A DNA stretch of 64,000 nt. Origin: DAISKN01 sp963716925 (GTDB lineage Bacteria; Acidobacteriota; Vicinamibacteria; Marinacidobacterales; SMYC01). The stretch is taken from positions 372,001 to 436,000 of the forward strand of contig CAVQUX010000033.1 in the NCBI GenBank assembly GCA_963716925.1, in the 5' to 3' direction. The notes beneath the pieces are model-generated. The model did no database searches. It was not told the DNA's origin and saw only the letters and a program-made list of their open reading frames with translations. Shown one piece after another: positions 43,310 to 51,845 of this stretch. The number at the start of each line of letters is the position of its first letter. The first letter of the stretch is position 1. Both the position numbers and the translations under genes were made by a program.

Positions 43310-43711
43310 GGTGCGCCCCTTCCTTGGTCTCCGTCACGGATCTTCGGTCAGCGCCGATCCGGTGAGGGCGCGCCACGACTCCGAGGACATCGCTCCGAAG
43401 AGACGAGGGTCACGTCCATTTGTGATCGCAGGTCGCATCCGTAAACGGCTCGACGAAGGGTGCGGATGCTTCTCAATAGTAATACACGAGGGCGGGGTGA
43501 CGCTCGGAATACCGAAGTCTCCTCGCCAAGCTCACCACACCGTAATCTGAACGCGGCGGCAGGCACTTCGCCTATAATCTGAGCATCGACTCAATCGCTA
43601 CCGGGAGCATCGGCAAGGCCAGTGACCCGCAGCTCGCAAGCGTTACCCGACGCTACGCTAACGAAGGGACATCTCCAGGGGGCTGACCCCCCTCAGGTGT
43701 CGAGGACTGGA
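43310..43711. other. Divergent intergenic region between the two polysaccharide runs
   Basis: About 400 bases between the minus-strand methyltransferase and the plus-strand glycosyltransferase-like gene. It holds a TATAAT on the plus strand at 43573-43578 but no matching -35 hexamer at 16-18 bases. It must contain promoters for both runs but I cannot place them securely. No RNA gene is recognised. Confidence 0.4.
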
Positions 43712-44609
43712 ATGTCACCAGGAGGCCTTCTTCTTCGCTTCCGCCAGTGGTCTCGACACGGCTTGGTGACCGCCTACTACCGCGACGTCGTCCGCCCCCG
43801 GATTCTGAGTACCGCGCCCATACGCGGCACCACCGACCGGCGATGCGAGTTGCACGTGCTCACCAGCCGGAAGGACTGGCTCAACCTGATTTGGAGCCTC
43901 AAGAGCTTCTATCGTTTTTCGCAACGGGGCTACTCGCTCTGCATTCACGAAGATGGGACCGTTCCCCAGGAGGGCCTGCGGCAGCTGCGTCATCATTTTC
44001 CCGAGGCGCGGCTGGTCCTCCGCGCCAACGCCGACGAGCGAGCGGAGCGGGAGCTTCGCCAGTATCCCCGCAGCATGGAGTTCCGCCGCACCAACCTTCT
44101 GGCACCGAAGGTGTTCGATTTCGTCTCGTACCTCGAGAGCGAACGCATGCTGCTCTTCGACAGCGACCTGTTGTTCTTCGATGCGCCGAGAGAGCTGCTG
44201 CGGCGAATCGATGACCCTTCCTACAGCATGAACAGCGTCAACGAAGACGTCGCGACCGCCTACACCGTCGACCCGCGGACCGCAGCATCAGCGCATCGGT
44301 AGTCAGGTCGTCGAGCGCTTCAACTCGGGACTCGGCCTCATCCACGAATCCTCCATGCGACTCGACTGGATCGAGGAGTTCTTGCAGCTTCCGGACCTCC
44401 GGAACGGGCACTTCTGGCGTGTCGAGCAGACTCTCTATGCCTTGTGCAGCTCCCGCCACGGGGTGGAGCTGCTGCCCGGCGAGTACACGGTTTCTCTGGA
44501 CGGGCCCCTCGGCCGCCGCCCGGTCCGTCATTACGTCGGAGTGATCCGCCACCTCATGTATCGAGAGGGAATCGCGCACCTGGCCAAGGGGGGCTTCCTG
44601 CACCATTGA
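43712..44609 (+). CDS. Glycosyltransferase-like protein (frameshifted)
   Basis: Protein of about 298 residues when repaired, starting at ATG 43712 with GAGGA five bases upstream (GTG 43622 is an earlier in-frame start). RRCELHVLTSRKDWLNLIWS and ERMLLFDSDLLFFDAPRELL resemble GT8/capsular glycosyltransferases, the second having a DxD site. The frame breaks near 44292: before it TAYTVDPRTAA, after it QRIGSQVVERFNSGLGLIHE in another frame, then a clean C terminus ending GGFLHH at 44609. One extra base explains it. The next gene starts at the stop (TGATG). The real product is probably an intact enzyme if the indel is an assembly error. Confidence 0.65.
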
Positions 44610-45773
44610 TGCCCGGAAAATCCGACTTCGACGTTCAACCTGAGTCGGAATCGCGCCCTCGCGCCGGCGAAGGGCGGGTCCGAGTGGTTCACCTGCCCGT
44701 GTACTCGGACAATCAGTACCAGCCTCTATTGATGGCCGCTCTCGCCGAACGCGGGCTCGAGGTCATCGATGGAGGGGGCGGCGGGAATTTTCTCCGCACC
44801 GCGCTCTTTCGATGGAAGGCCGACCTTTACCATTTTCATTGGCTGCATCCCTACATGCTGCGGCCCGGAAGGGGGCCGACGATCGTGAGGGCCACGCGAT
44901 TCCTCATCGAAGCTCTGCTGCTGAAGCTCCGGGGAGCCCGCATCGTGTGGACCATCCACAATCTCGTGAATCACGAGCACCGGTTCCCCGCGATCGAGCG
45001 ATTCTATGCGACGATCTTCGCCCATCGTCGCGGACGCGAGTGATCGTCCATTCGGAGAGCGCGCGTCTCGAGGCGGTGAAGGCCTACCGGCTCTCCGGTA
45101 CGCATTCCCCATCGCGATCATCCCCCAGGGAAGCTACGTGGATCACTACCCCAACCGCGCCGGCCGCGGGGAGTCGCGCGCAAGACTGGGCCTGCCTGCG
45201 GACGAGTTCGTGTTCCTGTTCCTCGGCCGCATCGAGCCCTACAAGGGGGTGCTGGAGCTCGTTCGCGATTTCAAGCGAATCCGGGCCGCGTCGCGACTGT
45301 TGATCGCGGGTCGGGCTTCCGATGTGACGCTGCTCGAGCGGATTCAGAAGGAGGCCGCCTCTGCCCCGAACGTACGGATCGACGAAGGATTCGTGAGCGG
45401 CGAGGATCTGCAAACGTACTTCAATGCGGCCGACGTCTTCGTCTTCCCGGTGCGAGACATCCTCAATTCGTCATCGATCTCCCTCGCCATGTCGTTCGGA
45501 GCTCCATGCATCGCGCCGGCGTTCGACGGCATCCGGTCCGTGCTGGGAGTAAAGGGAGGAATCCTGTACGACCAGGGCGACGCGAGCGGGCTCGTTCACG
45601 CGATGGAGCAGGCCATCGAGCGTCGCGGCGAGCTAGCGGCGATGGGTGAAGAGAATCTCGCCCGGGCTCGAAAGAACACCTGGGAGGCGGTGTCGGAGCG
45701 GACGAATGCGTTCTACCGGGCGATAATCGATGGTGAACCTGACGGATCGACGGTGGAAGAACGAAGAGCGTGA
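44609..45773 (+). CDS. Family 4 glycosyltransferase (two frameshifts)
   Basis: GT-B enzyme read in three frames. From ATG 44609: RVRVVHLPVYSDNQYQPLLM and DLYHFHWLHPYMLRPGRGPT, IVWTIHNLVNHEHRFPAIER to about 45035. Then a short middle piece RVIVHSESARLEAVKAYRLS to about 45095. Then FPIAIIPQGSYVDHYPNRAG, FVFLFLGRIEPYKGVLELVR and ADVFVFPVRDILNSSSISLA to 45773. The three parts join in the order expected for a GT4 of about 388 residues. Its 3' end overlaps the next gene. Confidence 0.7.
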
Positions 45774-46792
45774 GGAATCAAGTGACCGCGGCCAGCAGCC
45801 CGGAGCATCGAACGCCGTGACCGGCGCACCGCTCGTTACGTTCATGATCGCCACCCGGAATCGAGTGGACGAGCTGGTCAAGACGCTGGAGAGCTGCCGG
45901 AAACAGGACTGGCCTTCGCAAGGAAATACTGGTCGTCGACGATGCGTCGTCGGACGGGACCCATCGAACCGTGGGGGAGCTGTTTCCCGAGGTGGAAATC
46001 GTTCGGTTCGAGGAGAACAAAGGCTCGATCGCGGCGCGGAACCATATTCTTCAGCGTGCGAAGGGGGACTACGTCATTGCGCTGGACGATGACAGCAGGT
46101 TCGTCGAGCCCGACTCCTGTCGTCGAATCGTGGAACGAATGGAGTCGGAGCCGGATATAGGCATCCTCTCCTTCCAGGCGATAGGCCCGGAGTTTCCGGA
46201 GCGGATGACGGAAGCAGGCAGACTGCGGGGCGAGTGGCACTGCAGCTCGTTCGCCGATTGCGGAGCTGCGATCCGCCGAAAGATGCTCGACAGGACCGGG
46301 CTGTTTCCGGAGTTCTTCTTTCACATGTACGAAGAGCCCGACCTGGCGATCCGGGCGTGGGACGCCGGATGCCGAGTGCTGCAATGGAACGACATCGTCG
46401 TGTATCACGAGTTTTCCGGCTTGAACCGCAGCGAGCAGCGAACGCATCGCCGCCACGCGCGCAACGAGGCCTGCAGCGTCGTCATGCGCTATCCGTGGCA
46501 CCTGGTGCTGCCAGCCGCGGCGGCTCGACTCGCCGGACAGTTTCGATACGCATGGCGCCGCGGATGGGCGTGGCGGGAACCGCGGGTGTGGCTCGAGACA
46601 CTGGCGCTCCTGCCGGCGGCATTGCGTCACCGGCGGCCGGTGAAGATTCGTGCGGTCAAGATCAGTCTGGCGGTAAACCGAGTCCGCACCGACGATCCGG
46701 AAACGGTTTGGCGCCTGGGCGACCAGAATTGGTGGAGGGTCGTTAGAGAGGCCAGGGTCTTCGATCGACGAACCGACGCGGGAACGCCCTGA
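45730..46792 (+). CDS. Family 2 glycosyltransferase (frameshifted)
   Basis: GT-A enzyme of about 350 residues. N-terminal frame: APLVTFMIATRNRVDELVKT up to DWPS near 45915. The remainder is in another frame: EILVVDDASSDGTHRTVGEL, GDYVIALDDDSRFVEPDSCR (DxD) and EFFFHMYEEPDLAIRAWDAG, the ED/ExD region typical of rhamnosyltransferase-like GT2. One extra base at 45917 (TCGCAAGGAA) explains the break. The start is uncertain: ATG 45730 overlaps the preceding gene, GTG 45817 is an alternative. C-terminal end at 46792. Confidence 0.72.
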
Positions 46793-46794
46793 GC

Positions 46795-47589
46795 ATGTCC
46801 CCGCTTCGAGAGGCGACGAGCACCATCAGGGCCCGTTTCTCGTACGCAGCGCACGTCGGGCTCGGCCAGGCCTCGCTTTCTCTGGGCCTTTCGGTTCCGG
46901 GGTTCATAATCCTCGCGCAGGGCCGCACCGGGAGCACCCTCCTTACGGACCTGCTCAATTCACATCCGGCCATTCGCTGCGAAGGAGAGCTCTTCGCCCG
47001 GCACCCGCGGAACGGCGAGCCGCTCATCGCCGGGAAAACGGCACGTTTCGCGCTGAGCCGAAGAATGTGGGGATTCAAAGCGAAACACTATCAGATCGCG
47101 GGCTCGTTCCCCGAGGGCGGAAGGGAGTTCCTGTCCCGGCTGCAAGGACGGGGCTGGCGCATCGTCTGGCTGCGCAGAACCAACCTCGTACGGATGGTCC
47201 TCTCGACCCTCGTCGGGCTCCAGAGAGATACCTGGGCCTATGACCGGAGCGACACCCGTGAGCGGCCAACCCTGCGTCTGCATCCCGACGATTTCGTTCG
47301 CCACTTGCGCGGCAGGGTGACCCAGGGCGAGGTCGAACGATCGTATCTCGAGGGCCTGTCGTACCACGAAGTCCTCTACGAGAGGGACCTCGTGAACGTC
47401 GGACGACAGGCCGAGCTGGAAGAACTGCTCGCTTACCTGGGTGCGTCGCGGCACCCGCTTCAAACGACTCTCCGACCGACGGAGGAACGCCCGGTGAGCG
47501 AGTACATCGAGAACTGGAACGAGCTCCGGGCGCTGGCGGCAAGAGAGGGTTTCGGAGACATGGCCGCCGCCGTCGAAACAAGAGCCTGA
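46795..47589 (+). CDS. Sulfotransferase-family protein
   Basis: 264-residue PAPS-dependent sulfotransferase-like protein. The phosphosulfate loop is FIILAQGRTGSTLLTDLLNS; RIVWLRRTNLVRMVLSTLVG is the 3'-phosphate-binding Arg/Ser segment, and HEVLYERDLVNVGRQAELEE follows. It resembles NodH-like / Stf0-like bacterial sulfotransferases more than the first sulfotransferase of this locus (40664-41488), so the two may place sulfate on different sugars. Starts 3 bases after the glycosyltransferase stop. Ends convergent to the FkbM gene with a 45-base gap. Confidence 0.85.
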   Translation: MSPLREATSTIRARFSYAAHVGLGQASLSLGLSVPGFIILAQGRTGSTLLTDLLNSHPAIRCEGELFARHPRNGEPLIAGKTARFALSRRMWGFKAKHYQIAGSFPEGGREFLSRLQGRGWRIVWLRRTNLVRMVLSTLVGLQRDTWAYDRSDTRERPTLRLHPDDFVRHLRGRVTQGEVERSYLEGLSYHEVLYERDLVNVGRQAELEELLAYLGASRHPLQTTLRPTEERPVSEYIENWNELRALAAREGFGDMAAAVETRA

Positions 47590-47634
47590 TCGTTCCGGGT
47601 CGAGAACCGGATGCCGTTTTCTCGGACGCGCTCG

Positions 47635-48432
47635 CTACGCGCAGATCAACAAAGGAAAATCGGAATGCTGTTTCCGAACGACCACGGTTCCGAACCGCGC
47701 CCGCAGCCTGTCGAGCATGGACTGAAACTGATACCTCCCGTCCCGAGGGAACCGATCGACTTCTACCGCGAGACACTTGATGTCCAGATCGAGCAAGTTC
47801 GGGTCGCCGAGAAGGATGTCGTACTCCGCGCCTTCGACGTCAATCTTCAGGAAATCGATGCGACGGATGCCGGCGTCCCCGAGGAATCGACTCAAGACTA
47901 CGGTAGGCACCTTGACGGGCTGCCCGTCGGCGCTGCCCATGACTGGATACCGCGAGGACCACCCACTGATGGGCGAGGAGAAGAACTCGATCTCACCGTC
48001 GAGGGACGCTACCGCCCGCTCGAAGCAGTCGACCCGCAGATGCTCGACGTTCTCCGACAGGAGCCGGAAGGTTCTTGGATCGGCCTCGAAGGCGAGAATG
48101 CGGGCGTCGGGGGCGTGTCGACGCGCGTAGTAGGAGAAGATGCCGATATTGGCGCCGACGTCGATGACCACGCGTGCGTTCCTGAGCCGCCGCCTGGGGT
48201 AGTGGTCCTCCAGGAATATCTCGTGAAACACGTGGGCGGCGGACAACCCGTCTCGGGTACGAAACTCGAGCCCGTCGCGAAACTGGAGATTGGCAATGAC
48301 GCTCTTGCGATCTCCGGAATTCGACAGGGACTTCTGCTGGTAGACTTCGAGACCGTTGCGAAGGATCGCCCGATAGCGTCGCGCGTCCCGCCATTGATGG
48401 AACTGCAGGAGCCTGCTGCCGAGGCTCTTCAC
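47635..48432 (-). CDS. FkbM-family methyltransferase
   Basis: 265-residue SAM-dependent methyltransferase of the FkbM group, which O-methylates sugars and macrolides. I choose GTG 48432 because AAAGGA lies six bases before it; the frame continues upstream without good start context. Motif I is VVIDVGANIGIFSYYARRHA; ILAFEADPRTFRLLSENVEH follows, then the FkbM signature DFLKIDVEGAEYDILLG. It is the only minus-strand gene inside the plus-strand run, so it needs its own promoter in the 48433-48682 gap. Confidence 0.88.
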   Translation of the reverse strand: MKSLGSRLLQFHQWRDARRYRAILRNGLEVYQQKSLSNSGDRKSVIANLQFRDGLEFRTRDGLSAAHVFHEIFLEDHYPRRRLRNARVVIDVGANIGIFSYYARRHAPDARILAFEADPRTFRLLSENVEHLRVDCFERAVASLDGEIEFFSSPISGWSSRYPVMGSADGQPVKVPTVVLSRFLGDAGIRRIDFLKIDVEGAEYDILLGDPNLLDLDIKCLAVEVDRFPRDGRYQFQSMLDRLRARFGTVVVRKQHSDFPLLICA

Positions 48433-48682
48433 CGACGTTCCTTTCCTGCCTCTCGTGGATTTGTCGTGAGCCACTCCACTCTTGAGCTGCGCGCGTCCTG
48501 GAGCGTGCAGCCGATTCGTTGCGCCGCCGCCCGTCTCCGGCAGAGACACAGGCCGCCCATGGTCCGCGGTTGGGCCAAGGATTTCACAGAGGTATGGTAG
48601 CGCGAGAGCTCTCGAGCCGTCACCGCCGCCTGGACCCGGATGAACTTGTGGATCGTGTACCAAGTTTCCTATTCTCTTTCTA
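48433..48682. other. Divergent promoter region
   Basis: 250 bases between the FkbM gene (minus) and the ABC permease gene (plus). The plus strand has a weak pair TTGTGG-18-TATTCT near 48650-48680. No gene or RNA recognised. Confidence 0.3.
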
Positions 48683-49618
48683 TTGGCCTTCTTTGGGCAC
48701 CACCAGCCTATTGACTCCGATGGCGGTAGAGCACCGGGAGAGAGCGCGTTCGATTTGAGATCAGATCCCCGATTAGAGAGCGCACCCGTAGTTCGGGTGC
48801 GGCCCACGCCGGGTTGGAGGGCGATCGATTTCGCCGAGCTGTGGCATTACCGCGAGCTCCTGTGGATCCTCGGGGCCCGTGACGTGAAGGTCCGCTACAA
48901 GCAAACGGTCCTCGGCGTCCTCTGGGCCATCATTCCCCCGCTGTTCACGGCACTCATCTTCAACGCCATCTTCATGCTGCTGAGAGTGGCGCCGCAGGAG
49001 CTGTCCAACGGGTTTCCCTACCTGCTCTTCGCTTTCACCGCCCAGGTGCCCTGGCAGCTATTCGCCAACTCGCTGAGCCAATCGAGCAACAGCCTCGTCG
49101 GCAGCCAGCACCTGCTCACCAAGGTGTATTTTCCCCGCCTGGTCATCCCGATCGCATCGCTCTTCAGCGCCATCGTCGACTTCCTCGTGTGTCTCGCCAT
49201 CCTCGGGGGCATAATGGCGTGGTACCGCGATTCCATCGACCCCGGTTGGCCGTTGCTCACGCTTCCGCTCTTCGCCCTGCTGGCGCTCGCCACTTCGCTG
49301 GCCGTCGGCCTGTGGATGTCGGCGTTGAACGTGCAGTATCGCGACGTGCGCTACGTCGTCCCCATCATGGTCCAGCTCTGGATGTACGTGAGCCCCATCA
49401 TCTACAGCAGCAGCAGCATTCCCGCCAGATGGAGGCCGCTGTACGCGGTAAACCCCATGGCGAGCGTGGCGGAGGGGTTCCGCTGGGCTCTGCTCGGCGG
49501 GAACCAGCCGGCTCCCGGACCGATGCTTCTTCTGTCCCTGGCCTCGGTAGCGGCAATCCTCGCAGGCGGTCTCTTCTACTTCAGGAGAATGGAGAAGACG
49601 TTCGCGGATCAGGTATGA
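48683..49618 (+). CDS. Polysaccharide ABC transporter permease (Wzm-like)
   Basis: About 311-residue ABC-2-type permease exporting a lipid-linked polysaccharide across the inner membrane. Conserved opening of the family: LWHYRELLWILGARDVKVRY then KQTVLGVLWAIIPPLFTALI; QVPWQLFANSLSQSSNSLVG and the C-terminal MVQLWMYVSPIIYSSSSIPA. Six hydrophobic segments. Start is unclear: TTG 48683 opens the frame, GTG 48797 is closer to where homologues begin, and a nearby ATG at 48720 is out of frame. Its stop overlaps the ATPase start (ATGA). Confidence 0.88.
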   Translation: MAFFGHHQPIDSDGGRAPGESAFDLRSDPRLESAPVVRVRPTPGWRAIDFAELWHYRELLWILGARDVKVRYKQTVLGVLWAIIPPLFTALIFNAIFMLLRVAPQELSNGFPYLLFAFTAQVPWQLFANSLSQSSNSLVGSQHLLTKVYFPRLVIPIASLFSAIVDFLVCLAILGGIMAWYRDSIDPGWPLLTLPLFALLALATSLAVGLWMSALNVQYRDVRYVVPIMVQLWMYVSPIIYSSSSIPARWRPLYAVNPMASVAEGFRWALLGGNQPAPGPMLLLSLASVAAILAGGLFYFRRMEKTFADQV

Positions 49619-50901
49619 GTGACATCGCAATCCAGGCGGAGGGCTTGTCGAAGCGCTATCGCCTTGGACGAGCCCGGCGCACCAGCACGCTTCGTGACGC
49701 GATCGCGGAATCGATCGCCGCTCCCTTCCGGCGAAAGCGACGGGCGGCCGAGGATACCTTCTGGGCCCTGAGGGACGTCTCCTTCGACGTCTCCCGGGGC
49801 GAGGTGGTGGGAGTCATCGGCCGAAACGGAGCCGGAAAGAGCACTCTCTTGAAGGTCCTCTCGCGCATCACCGAGCCCACGGAGGGCGAGGCCCGTATTT
49901 CCGGCCGCGTCGGAAGTCTCCTCGAGGTCGGCACCGGGTTTCACCCGGAGCTCACCGGCCGGGAGAACGTGTTCCTGAACGGCGCCATCCTGGGAATGAA
50001 ACGGCGCGAGATCTCTCGCAAGTTCGACGAGATCGTCGCGTTCTCGGAGGTGGAGAAGTTCATCGATACTCCGGTGAAGCACTATTCGAGCGGCATGTAC
50101 GTTCGACTCGCTTTCGCTGTCGCCGCGCACCTCGAGCCGGACATACTGATAGTCGACGAGGTCCTGGCGGTCGGCGACTTCGCCTTTCAGCAGAAATGCC
50201 TGGGCAAGATGGGTGCGGTGGCGAGCGGCGGCCACACGGTTCTTTTCGTGAGCCATAACATGGGGGCGATCGAATCGCTCTGCGACCGCGGAATCGTGCT
50301 CGAAGGCGGCTCCGTCGCGTTCTGCGGAAGTCAAACGGAGGCCGTGGCTCACTATCACCGGACTTTTTCCGGCAGTGTGGGTCAGGGGAGTTTCGCCCCG
50401 GACGCCCGCCGAGACGAAGGCCATACCCCCCGCGCGCGAATCGTGAGCGCAACGGTAATCAACCCTGAAAACGGCGAGATCGGACAGGTGCGCGCCGGAG
50501 GACGCCTGCAGTTCCGGGTGGACTGCGTCGCCGCCGAGACGCTGGATCGACCCGGCCTCGGCATCGGCATCGACAGCTCCGGCGGCCAACGGATCGTGAC
50601 TCTCCACACGAACCACGACCCGACTCTGAGCAAGCCCGGAAGAGTAAAGGGTTCGTTCTCGTTCGCGTGCACCGTGCAGCTCCCCGTCGTGCCTGGCAGC
50701 TATACGACGAAGCTCAGCCTCGAAAGCGCCGATCAAACGGTCCACGCCGTGGATCAGGCCATGAGCTTCACCGTTCTGCCGTCGGATTTCTACGGGAGTG
50801 CGGGGAGAATCGGAAGGGGCATTCTCCTGTGCCCTCAGGAGTGGCTCCTGGACGAGAAACGGGCGATGGCCCTGCCCCCGGCCGTAGGGGACTCCGGGTA
50901 G
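49615..50901 (+). CDS. Polysaccharide ABC transporter ATP-binding protein with Wzt C-terminal domain
   Basis: 428-residue Wzt-like ATPase partner of the preceding permease. ABC domain: Walker A GVIGRNGAGKSTLLKVLSRI, signature HYSSGMYVRLAFAVAAHLEP, Walker B DILIVDEVLAVGD and switch His VLFVSHN. From about residue 270 a beta-rich C-terminal domain (RARIVSATVINPENGEIGQV, FSFACTVQLPVVPGSYTTKL) matches the Wzt carbohydrate-binding module that recognises the modified non-reducing end of the glycan. So the exported polymer is probably end-capped before export (family knowledge). The permease overlap is 4 bases. Confidence 0.92.
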   Translation: MSDIAIQAEGLSKRYRLGRARRTSTLRDAIAESIAAPFRRKRRAAEDTFWALRDVSFDVSRGEVVGVIGRNGAGKSTLLKVLSRITEPTEGEARISGRVGSLLEVGTGFHPELTGRENVFLNGAILGMKRREISRKFDEIVAFSEVEKFIDTPVKHYSSGMYVRLAFAVAAHLEPDILIVDEVLAVGDFAFQQKCLGKMGAVASGGHTVLFVSHNMGAIESLCDRGIVLEGGSVAFCGSQTEAVAHYHRTFSGSVGQGSFAPDARRDEGHTPRARIVSATVINPENGEIGQVRAGGRLQFRVDCVAAETLDRPGLGIGIDSSGGQRIVTLHTNHDPTLSKPGRVKGSFSFACTVQLPVVPGSYTTKLSLESADQTVHAVDQAMSFTVLPSDFYGSAGRIGRGILLCPQEWLLDEKRAMALPPAVGDSG

Positions 50902-50905
50902 AACC

Positions 50906-51799
50906 GTGGGCGGCATTTCGCGCGATCGCATGATGTCTCGGGGCGCGATGGCCCTCGTCGCCGTTCTTGCTGCCGCCGTCGTAGCGAGTGCCGTCACCTG
51001 GCGCGCCGGCACAGCGGCCACGGCCTGGGCCGCACTGGTTTTCGTGGCCATCCTGTCCTCGGGACTCGGAGCGTTGAGCCTTCATCGGTTGCGGCGCGAC
51101 CTGGCCTCGGCGGTGTCCGACATTCGGATGGAGCAGCAAAGGCTGGCGGCGGCGACGGCCTTGGAGCTGCGGTCGTCCGTGGCAATCGCAGCACAGTTCC
51201 CCGAAGTTGTCATGCCCCAGACCGGCTTCTCGATGATCTCCTCCAATCTCATCGGCCTCCTCGACCTTCTGGTCACGCTGAAGCCGAAGACGCTCGTCGA
51301 GCTGGGATCCGGGTTCGTCCACCCTTCTCATCGCTGCCTGGCTGAAGCGGGAAGGTGGCGGACGACTCGTTTCCTTCGACCACGAGCCCTTCTGGGCGGA
51401 GAAATGTCGAGCGTATCTGCGAATGCAGGGCCTCGATCAGTACGCCGAGGTACGGCGACGCGCCGCTGACGTCGAGACGGATCGGCGATGAGACGTTTCT
51501 CTGGTACGACCTTGGCGAACGGTGGGGACATCCGCGGAATCGACCTGCTGGTCGTCGATGGCCCCCCGTCTCGGCCGGGGCAGATGACGCGATGGCCCGC
51601 GCTTCCGGTGCTTCACGACCGCCTCTCGAAGGGCGCCGCGATTTTCGTCGACGACGGCGACCGTCGCGCGGAGAGGGCAATGGTCGAGTCCTGGATGCGC
51701 CAGTTCCCGGAGCTCTCTTCACAGTTCGTTTCCACGTTGACCGGATACTGGGTGCTGCGCAGGACCGCCTTGGAAAGCGCCACGATCTCCGGTCGATGA
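50906..51799 (+). CDS. Membrane-anchored SAM methyltransferase-like protein (several frameshifts)
   Basis: About 297 codons if repaired. N terminus from GTG 50906 has two hydrophobic segments (GAMALVAVLAAAVVASAVTW, WAALVFVAILSSGLGALSL) and a linker, then KPKTLVELGSG, the SAM motif I. The continuation is in a second frame from about 51312 (STLLIAAWLKREGGGRLVSF, DHEPFWAEKCRAYLRMQGLD), a third around 51455-51525 (APLTSRRIGDETFLWYDLGE) and a fourth segment (DIRGIDLLVVDGPPSRPGQM) to 51799. Joined, these form a class I methyltransferase of the cephalosporin-hydroxylase/Methyltransf_24 type. Three breaks in 250 bases make this the most disrupted gene here. Confidence 0.6.
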
Positions 51800-51845
51800 C
51801 GATGAGTCCAGATCGCAATTCCAAGAGTACCTGAGAAATCTCACC

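Noticed and set aside
43573..43578. TATAAT as a sigma-70 promoter for the plus-strand glycan run
   Set aside because: No -35-like hexamer 16-18 bases upstream and no extended -10; kept only as a note.
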